From Flavobacteriales bacterium UBA3431 (GTDB taxonomy: Bacteria > Bacteroidota > Bacteroidia > Flavobacteriales > Schleiferiaceae): DNA of 5,875 nucleotides. Of the stretch, positions 1-4,310 are shown piece by piece. The notes beneath the pieces were generated by a model. That model was not told the origin of the DNA and made no database searches. It saw only the letters and a program-made list of their open reading frames with translations. Position numbers and translations under genes: made by a program. Each line of letters begins with the position of its first letter. Position 1 is the stretch's first letter. The stretch spans positions 4,409 to 10,283 of the forward strand of contig DFSS01000035.1 of NCBI GenBank assembly GCA_002381225.1, in the 5' to 3' direction.

Positions 1-257
1 GGCATAAGCCACAAATTGGGTTGTTCCGTTCCAATCACGGCGTCGGCGGCGGTGCAGGTATGTTCAAGTACCTGATACGTACCAGCCTCCACCGTGGCCA
101 CATCCACTCCCAATCCCGAGGTGGCATTGGCTTGTGGGTCCGCATCAATCAAGAGCACACGCTGCTCCAAAAAGCCGAGTGCCGAGGCCAAATTGACCGC
201 GGTGGTCGTCTTGCCGACGCCCCCTTTTTGGTTTGCAATAGCGATGATTTTGCCCAT
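1..257 (-). CDS. parA: ParA/Soj chromosome-partitioning ATPase, N-terminal part (runs off the left edge)
   Basis: This is the first 85 codons of a ParA/Soj (MinD-superfamily) ATPase. These cytoplasmic proteins bind ATP and nucleoid DNA and work with ParB bound at parS to segregate chromosome origins. Visible motifs are the deviant Walker A KGGVGKT at residues 11-17 (signature Lys11, P-loop Lys16) and the Walker A' segment LLIDADPQ at 35-42, followed by ANATSGLG. The start is secure because family members typically begin M-x-K-I-I-A-I-A-N-Q right at the P-loop. The leader just before the ATG is TTACTTTTACCCC, with no Shine-Dalgarno sequence. The C-terminal two thirds, including Walker B and the DNA-binding surface, lie outside the window. 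parB would be expected downstream by analogy with other genomes. A strong terminator-like hairpin lies 12 bases upstream, so the gene probably does not share transcripts freely with the lipoprotein gene before it. A plasmid-type ParA is possible but less likely given the chromosomal neighbours. Confidence 0.96.
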   Translation of the reverse strand, partial: MGKIIAIANQKGGVGKTTTAVNLASALGFLEQRVLLIDADPQANATSGLGVDVATVEAGTYQVLEHTCTAADAVIGTEQPNLWLM

Positions 258-261
258 GGGG

Positions 262-269
262 TAAAAGTA
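262..269 (-). promoter_or_regulatory. Possible -7 element for a leaderless or near-leaderless parA transcript
   Basis: The minus strand reads TACTTTTA immediately after the hairpin. It matches the Bacteroidota -7 consensus TAnnTTTG at 5 of 6 fixed positions. The expected start point falls within a few bases of the parA ATG at 257, which would give a transcript with almost no leader and would explain how parA escapes the terminator. No TTG is seen at the expected -33 position, which falls inside the hairpin, so support is limited. Confidence 0.22.
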
Positions 270-299
270 AAAAACCCGCCCGGGTTAGGGCGGGTTTTT
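270..299 (-). terminator. Intrinsic terminator between the four-gene unit and parA
   Basis: A perfect 12-bp stem (270-281 paired with 288-299) has the GC core CCCGCCC/GGGCGGG, a six-base loop, and A/T runs on both flanks. In either direction the stem ends in a U tract, so it could act bidirectionally. On the minus strand it would end transcripts of the lipoprotein gene whose stop codon is at 339. On the plus strand no gene is seen entering it. Its minus-strand U tract ends 12 bases before the parA ATG, which is unusually close for a simple intergenic terminator. Confidence 0.88.
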
Positions 300-312
300 C
301 TGCGTTCGTTAA

Positions 313-344
313 TAAGTTTATCCGAGCATTCGTGCTTTTTACAA
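313..344 (-). promoter_or_regulatory. Possible parA promoter upstream of the hairpin
   Basis: On the minus strand TTGTAA (344-339) is followed after 18 bases by TAAACT (320-315). In the Bacteroidota pattern (TTG near -33, TAnnTTTG near -7) the same place reads TTG, 21 bases, TAAACTTA, matching 4 of 6 fixed positions in the -7 box. The upstream box overlaps the stop codon of the preceding gene. If used, RNA would start near 307 and carry the whole terminator hairpin in the parA leader. The match is weak and could be chance. Confidence 0.2.
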
Positions 345-848
345 GGTGTCTCGGACGACCCCGCAGGTCAACATTTCATCCCCGAAATAGGGATTCATGA
401 CACTTCCTTCAGCACTGAGCCATGTGGCCCCTTGATTTCCAAAGGCCATGGGACAATATTGGATAAATAGAGGCTCTCTACCGGCGTTGATTACTTCGTC
501 ATTGTTGGCTTCTAAGGCCTGTTGTAAGGCGATGGATAGGGTAGAAAATCGCTCTCGCTGCAAGGATAAGTCGGCGTTTTCGATGATTTCCGTGAGCGGT
601 TTGATCAGCGCCTCATGCTTGGATATATCCAAGTGCATGTACATGAGTTTGGCGGCATCGCGGGCTTCTTGTACGCGGCTAGATACCAAGGCATCTTTGA
701 GGTGGAGGTACTGCTGAATGGCCGTTTCGCCGTACTGGTCTCTCACGTAATTGCGATGTTCCACTGTGGCTTTTTGGGCCGCTTCTTCAGGCTGGCTGCA
801 GGCCGCCAACAAGCTGATGGCCAACACTAGAACAGATAGGTACTTCAT
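339..848 (-). CDS. DUF3347-type lipoprotein, probable heavy-metal (copper)-associated envelope protein
   Basis: The 169-residue protein starts with a lipoprotein signal: Lys2, a hydrophobic stretch, and lipobox LAAC with the lipidated Cys at 17, followed by SQPEE. The body (about 25-130) is helical-looking and contains the DUF3347-like segment LQRERFSTLS. The C-terminus (131-163) holds the family hallmark YCPMAFG, a TWLS segment, NPYFG and MLTCG. DUF3347 domains occur in Bacteroidota lipoproteins and at the end of some CusB-like copper-efflux adaptors. Cys132, Met134, Met159 and Cys162 are plausible metal ligands or a disulfide pair. I chose the ATG at 848 because Lys-Tyr follows at once and the signal peptide is compact. 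An in-frame ATG at 854 (Met-Thr-Met-Lys) is an equal alternative. Longer in-frame extensions up to 941 lie inside the peptidase gene and are rejected. It begins 10 bases after the peptidase stop, so it is the last gene of the unit. The metal role is inferred from family and motif only. Confidence 0.9.
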   Translation of the reverse strand: MKYLSVLVLAISLLAACSQPEEAAQKATVEHRNYVRDQYGETAIQQYLHLKDALVSSRVQEARDAAKLMYMHLDISKHEALIKPLTEIIENADLSLQRERFSTLSIALQQALEANNDEVINAGREPLFIQYCPMAFGNQGATWLSAEGSVMNPYFGDEMLTCGVVRDTL

Positions 849-858
849 CGTCATAGAA

Positions 859-3159
859 TTAGTTGCGTTGGGCGTCGCGCATGGGGTTTGAGCGCCAGGA
901 CTCCCAGCGAGAGCGTTCGGGTAGCGCTTCCAAATGCACATTCACGTCAGCGGGCCAAATATTGTTGTACGTATCGGTGTCCGCAGTCTCCAAGAAAGGG
1001 TCCAGCTCAATTTTCACGGCTTTTTTGGGGAGATAGACCGTCTTGACAAACGATTCCTCATGCTTGATCCAAATTTCGGCGGGGTAGCGTTCCACATGGG
1101 TCGTGCCGTCCTCAAAGGTGAAGCCAACAATCACGGGCATGATGAGTCCTCCTTTGTTGGAAATGCTCAATTCGTGCAAATACCCCGTGGGACCGGCATC
1201 CATCGCTTCCAAAGCCTTCTTGTCGGAAGCGGACAAGGCATAGCGGTCGTAGCTGTTGTAGAAGTCACTGGCTGCTGGCGTGTTGTCCACAATGGTAGGA
1301 CGAAGCTCCTCTTCGTTGCGCGTTTGGCCAATATGGCGGGCTTGGTCGTGGGTGCCTTCGTAGCGGCGTTGCGCTTCTAACGTGGCAGGATCCAAAGTAG
1401 GAACGGCGGCAATGCGCACTTTATCAAGGCTTTGGTCCGTGAATTCGGTCGTGTAGAACCAACCCCGCCAGAACCAATCCAAGTCCACTCCCGATGCGTC
1501 TTCCATGGTGCGGAAGAGATCTGCCGGAGCTGGGTGTTTGAAGGCCCAACGCTCACAGTAGGTCTTGAACGCATAATCAAAGAGCTCGCGGCCGAGGACC
1601 GTTTCGCGCAAGATATTCAGGGCCGTAGCGGGCTTCCCGTAGGCGTTGTTGCCAAACTGGAGAATGCTCTCGGAGTTCGTCATGATGGGCACCATGTTCA
1701 TGGCGGGGGAGCGCATGTAGTCCACGATGCGGTAGGCTGGGCCACGGCGTGCAGGGTAGTGGATGTCCCATTCCTGCTCGGCGAGGTATTGCACAAAGGT
1801 GTTCAGGCCTTCGTCCATCCACGTCCATTGGCGTTCATCGCTATTGATGATCATGGGGAAGAAGTTGTGGCCGACCTCGTGAATGATCACGGAAATCATG
1901 CCGTGCTTGGTGCCTTCGCTGTAGGTGCCATCCGCGTCGGGTCGACCGCCGTTAAAGCAAATCATAGGGTACTCCATGCCGATGTCTGCGGTATGTACGG
2001 AAATCGCGCGGGGATAGGGGTAGTCCACCGTGTGCTGGCTGTAGGAGCGAATCGTATGGGCGACCACACGCGTGCTGTATTGCTCCCAAAGGGGATTGCC
2101 TTCTTTGGGGTAGAAGGATTCGGCCAACGTGGTTTTGCCATTCACCGTGACGGCCATCGCGTCCCAAATGAACTTCCGTGAGGTCGCGAAGGCAAAGTCA
2201 CGGACATTGTCCGCCTTGAAAATCCAGGTCTTCGTACCCGTTGCCTTCGCTTTGGCCTCGGTATTTTCTGCGGCACGCGCTTCTTCTTCGGTAACGATAA
2301 TCACCGGATTGTCAAAGCTTTGGCGTGCCTGAGCTAAACGCTTGCGTTGAGTGGCGTTTAGGATGCTTGACTCGTTGGTCAATACACCCGTAGCGGCGAC
2401 GATGTGGTCTTCGGGGACCGTGATCGCCACCTTGTAGTCGCCAAAGGGCAAGGTGAATTCGCCTTGGCCCAGGAACTGTTTATGCTGCCAACCCACGTTG
2501 TCGCCATAGACGGCCATGCGAGGGAAGAATTGGGCAATGGTGTAGAGGGTATTGTTCTCCTCCTCGAAGTGTTCGTACCCGCTTCGGCCCCCATCAGTCA
2601 TGCGGTCGTTGATGGTGTAATGCCAATCAATCTTGAATTTGTAGGTGCTCCCCGGCTTCAATGGGCTCGGGAGGTCCACACGCATCATGGTGTTCACAAT
2701 GGTGTAGGGCAGGGCCCCTCCGTTGCTGACGCCGTCTACGACAAATCCACCTTCAAACTGGTCGATGTAGCGCTCCTGTACTTGCGCTGGGGTGATGCTT
2801 TTTGGAAGTTCCCCGGTCTTCTTGAGGTCGGTCATGGAGCCAGGCTTGCGCATATTTTGGTCCAACTGAACCCAGAGATAGGTCAACGCATCGGGGCTAT
2901 TGTTGGTGTAGGTGATCCATTCGGAGCCATCGATGCGGTGTGTTCGTTCGTCCAGCGTGATACTCATGTCGTAGCTGGCTTTGTTCTGATAGTATTCATG
3001 ACCCGGGGCACCGGAAGCGGTTCGGTAGGCATTGGGGGTAGGCAACTCTTGCTCCAGTTGACGGAACTTACTGGTCGAAATGCGCTCGGTGGGAACACCT
3101 TGAGCGAAGACCGTCGAGCCCATAAGCGTCGCGGCGAGGAGGGAGTAAATACGCTTCAT
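859..3159 (-). CDS. Secreted M1-family zinc metallopeptidase (aminopeptidase N-like)
   Basis: This is a 766-residue M1 (gluzincin) peptidase, expected to remove N-terminal residues from peptides in the periplasm or outside the cell. A signal peptide spans 1-19 (cleavage VFA|QG). The N-terminal beta domain runs to about 330. The catalytic domain carries the exopeptidase motif as IGMEYP (393-398, Glu396), the zinc site HEVGH (427-431) with the third ligand Glu450 in WMDEGLN exactly 18 residues later, and the likely catalytic Tyr507 in NAYGKPA. An aromatic segment DWFWRGWFYT (561-570) is typical of bacterial M1 enzymes. Residues 580-766 form a C-terminal region with a beta-sandwich-like part (about 660-720), not the long helical domain of classical PepN. 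A charged Glu/Ala/Lys insert lies at 291-309. The leader is T-rich without a Shine-Dalgarno sequence. The gene starts 20 bases after the HupE-like gene and is followed 10 bases on by the lipoprotein gene, which suggests co-transcription. Aminopeptidase activity is well supported; the substrate is unknown. Confidence 0.96.
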   Translation of the reverse strand: MKRIYSLLAATLMGSTVFAQGVPTERISTSKFRQLEQELPTPNAYRTASGAPGHEYYQNKASYDMSITLDERTHRIDGSEWITYTNNSPDALTYLWVQLDQNMRKPGSMTDLKKTGELPKSITPAQVQERYIDQFEGGFVVDGVSNGGALPYTIVNTMMRVDLPSPLKPGSTYKFKIDWHYTINDRMTDGGRSGYEHFEEENNTLYTIAQFFPRMAVYGDNVGWQHKQFLGQGEFTLPFGDYKVAITVPEDHIVAATGVLTNESSILNATQRKRLAQARQSFDNPVIIVTEEEARAAENTEAKAKATGTKTWIFKADNVRDFAFATSRKFIWDAMAVTVNGKTTLAESFYPKEGNPLWEQYSTRVVAHTIRSYSQHTVDYPYPRAISVHTADIGMEYPMICFNGGRPDADGTYSEGTKHGMISVIIHEVGHNFFPMIINSDERQWTWMDEGLNTFVQYLAEQEWDIHYPARRGPAYRIVDYMRSPAMNMVPIMTNSESILQFGNNAYGKPATALNILRETVLGRELFDYAFKTYCERWAFKHPAPADLFRTMEDASGVDLDWFWRGWFYTTEFTDQSLDKVRIAAVPTLDPATLEAQRRYEGTHDQARHIGQTRNEEELRPTIVDNTPAASDFYNSYDRYALSASDKKALEAMDAGPTGYLHELSISNKGGLIMPVIVGFTFEDGTTHVERYPAEIWIKHEESFVKTVYLPKKAVKIELDPFLETADTDTYNNIWPADVNVHLEALPERSRWESWRSNPMRDAQRN

Positions 3160-3179
3160 CTAAAATGAAATTGAAAAAA

Positions 3180-3740
3180 TCAGAACGCCAAATGTAAGGC
3201 AATACCCAAGCAGATGGAGCCCAACATAAGCGCGATATCGCGGGTGGACCAGCGAAGTTGTTCGAGGATGGCTCGAAACACAAAAAGACTAGCCACGACG
3301 GCTAGTTGCCCGCACTCCACCCCGGCGGTAAAGCCCATCCAAAGTTCCCAGGTGAAGCCCCCCTCGGGGACCATGATGGCAAAGTCGCTCCAGAACGCGG
3401 CGCCGTGAATCAAGCCAAAAACTCCTGCTAAAATCCAAAGTTTGGCTTTCGGCTGATAGACGCCTTTGAGCCAAACCACCCGGCCTGCGGTGATCCACAG
3501 GGTGGCCAAAACGGCCCATTCAATCCATGTCTTATCCAGCGGTATAGGACCTACAGCTTGAATCGCCATAGCTGCAGTGTGCGCGAAGGTGAAGGCGCTC
3601 AAGGCTGCGAGCCAAGACTTCCAAGCCTTGATGGGTATGGGGGCAATCAATGCAATGATGAACAACAAATGGTCCCATGCATGGATGTCCACGATATGGT
3701 AGAACCCGAGTTCCAGGTAAAGGGAAAGTGCGTCGCTCAT
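3180..3740 (-). CDS. HupE/UreJ-type integral membrane protein, putative metal permease
   Basis: The protein has 186 residues and about six membrane segments (roughly 20-35, 41-62, 73-91, 100-120, 131-158 and 167-185). Family signs are HIVDIHAWDHLLF (15-27), FTFAHT (50-55), GLIHGAAF (109-116) and FTAGVECGQL (137-146), which resemble the HupE/UreJ_2 group. HupE and UreJ proteins are linked to nickel or cobalt uptake in hydrogenase and urease clusters. No such enzyme is visible here, so the substrate is open. His15, His20, Asp23, His24, His54 and His112 are candidate metal ligands. The start at 3740 was chosen because its ATG overlaps the TGA of the upstream gene (ATGA, four bases), a classic translational-coupling arrangement, and because it gives a normal N-terminus. 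An in-frame extension to 3791 would lie within the upstream gene. The M1 peptidase follows after 20 bases. Confidence 0.88.
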   Translation of the reverse strand: MSDALSLYLELGFYHIVDIHAWDHLLFIIALIAPIPIKAWKSWLAALSAFTFAHTAAMAIQAVGPIPLDKTWIEWAVLATLWITAGRVVWLKGVYQPKAKLWILAGVFGLIHGAAFWSDFAIMVPEGGFTWELWMGFTAGVECGQLAVVASLFVFRAILEQLRWSTRDIALMLGSICLGIALHLAF

Positions 3741-4243
3741 GGGATGTAGATCGAAGGATGGTCTGGGTCGATGAGGCCATGCTGGCTCCATCCGTCCGAT
3801 CCATGGCGCACCGCATAGATATTTTTTTGATCAGGGAAGTCTGCGAGGAGACTCGTGTCGAACAAGGTAAAGCCCCCTCGTGATGTGAAGCGGAGCGTCA
3901 CTTTGATGGACTCGGGACTGTACTGATAGGGCGCGTCCAAGATCCAAGCGATGGGCCGCCCTTCTCGGCCCTTGTTGCCTTGAAAAAGAAGGAGGCTAGC
4001 CCGGAGAAAAGATTCCAGCTTGACTTGGTGTTTGGAAACATCACTTAACCGGATGGGCTCGTAGCCCTGCGCTTCCATGGCTGATTCTAAATCGTCTGTG
4101 AAGATTGTTTTTTGAATCACCCAGGTGTGTTTCTGGGATTGGATCAATGTCGCTGAGGACATGTGCAAGGGATGCCGGTCCGCGGAAAGCATTCCAAGGA
4201 AGAGGAAAGCAAGGATGCATGGGCGGCGGAAGAGGCGAATCAT
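3737..4243 (-). CDS. DUF6702-type exported protein, first gene of the four-gene unit
   Basis: The protein has 168 residues and a signal peptide (Arg-rich start, hydrophobic 9-19, likely cleavage LSA|DRH after residue 21), and is probably periplasmic. It resembles the Bacteroidota family DUF6702 through HPLHMSSATL at 24-33, the segment IFTDDLESAM at 47-56, and a C-terminal half rich in beta strands ending SIYIP. No enzymatic motif is recognised. The HPxH motif just after the cleavage site, with further histidines at 147, 155 and 162, could bind metal, but this is inference. The start at 4243 was preferred over an in-frame ATG at 4312 because the upstream extension has no signal-like features and would overlap the acs start. 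The gene leads the unit and overlaps the HupE-like gene by four bases, so the two products are probably made together. The upstream leader shows no clear Shine-Dalgarno sequence or strong promoter match. Confidence 0.82.
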   Translation of the reverse strand: MIRLFRRPCILAFLFLGMLSADRHPLHMSSATLIQSQKHTWVIQKTIFTDDLESAMEAQGYEPIRLSDVSKHQVKLESFLRASLLLFQGNKGREGRPIAWILDAPYQYSPESIKVTLRFTSRGGFTLFDTSLLADFPDQKNIYAVRHGSDGWSQHGLIDPDHPSIYIP

Positions 4244-4283
4244 GGCGTTAAAGTAGCAATAAGAGGAAGAAAGGAGTCGCTTT

Positions 4284-4303
4284 TTTGGCAAATATGTGCC
4301 AAA
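4284..4303. promoter_or_regulatory. Perfect inverted repeat in the divergent acs/DUF6702 intergenic region, candidate operator
   Basis: TTTGGCA (4284-4290) and TGCCAAA (4297-4303) are perfect 7-base inverted arms around the spacer AATATG. The element ends 7 bases before the acs ATG (4311) and starts 41 bases upstream of the DUF6702 ATG (4243). It is placed to act as an operator for one or both divergent genes, or as a small RNA hairpin over the acs ribosome-entry region. The rest of the 4244-4310 gap is a purine-rich plus-strand run (4258-4276) with no convincing promoter. A GGAG at 4306-4309 lies only one base from the acs ATG and is too close to act as a normal Shine-Dalgarno sequence. Confidence 0.5.
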
Positions 4304-4310
4304 TTGGAGC

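Larger units (their letters stand above)
339..4243 (-). other. Predicted four-gene transcription unit: DUF6702, HupE-like, M1 peptidase, DUF3347
   Basis: All four genes are on the minus strand with junctions of -4, +20 and +10 bases. No terminator-like hairpin is seen between them, and a strong one lies after the last gene (270-299). The promoter should lie in the 67-base gap before 4243. Every product is predicted to enter or cross the membrane. Co-transcription is inferred from spacing only. Confidence 0.8.

Noticed and set aside
849..941. An N-terminal extension of the lipoprotein gene to an upstream ATG at 941.
   Set aside because: It would overlap the peptidase C-terminus by more than 80 bases and would bury the lipoprotein signal peptide inside the protein.
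1432..2181. A 249-codon open frame on the plus strand opposite the peptidase catalytic region.
   Set aside because: It is the antisense shadow of the HExxH-bearing domain; its His/Val/Gly-rich composition is what reverse-complemented coding sequence gives.
2404..3168. A 254-codon open frame on the plus strand opposite the M1 peptidase N-terminal half.
   Set aside because: It lies entirely antisense to a well-supported M1 gene, has no recognisable domain, and long antisense frames are common opposite GC-rich coding sequence.
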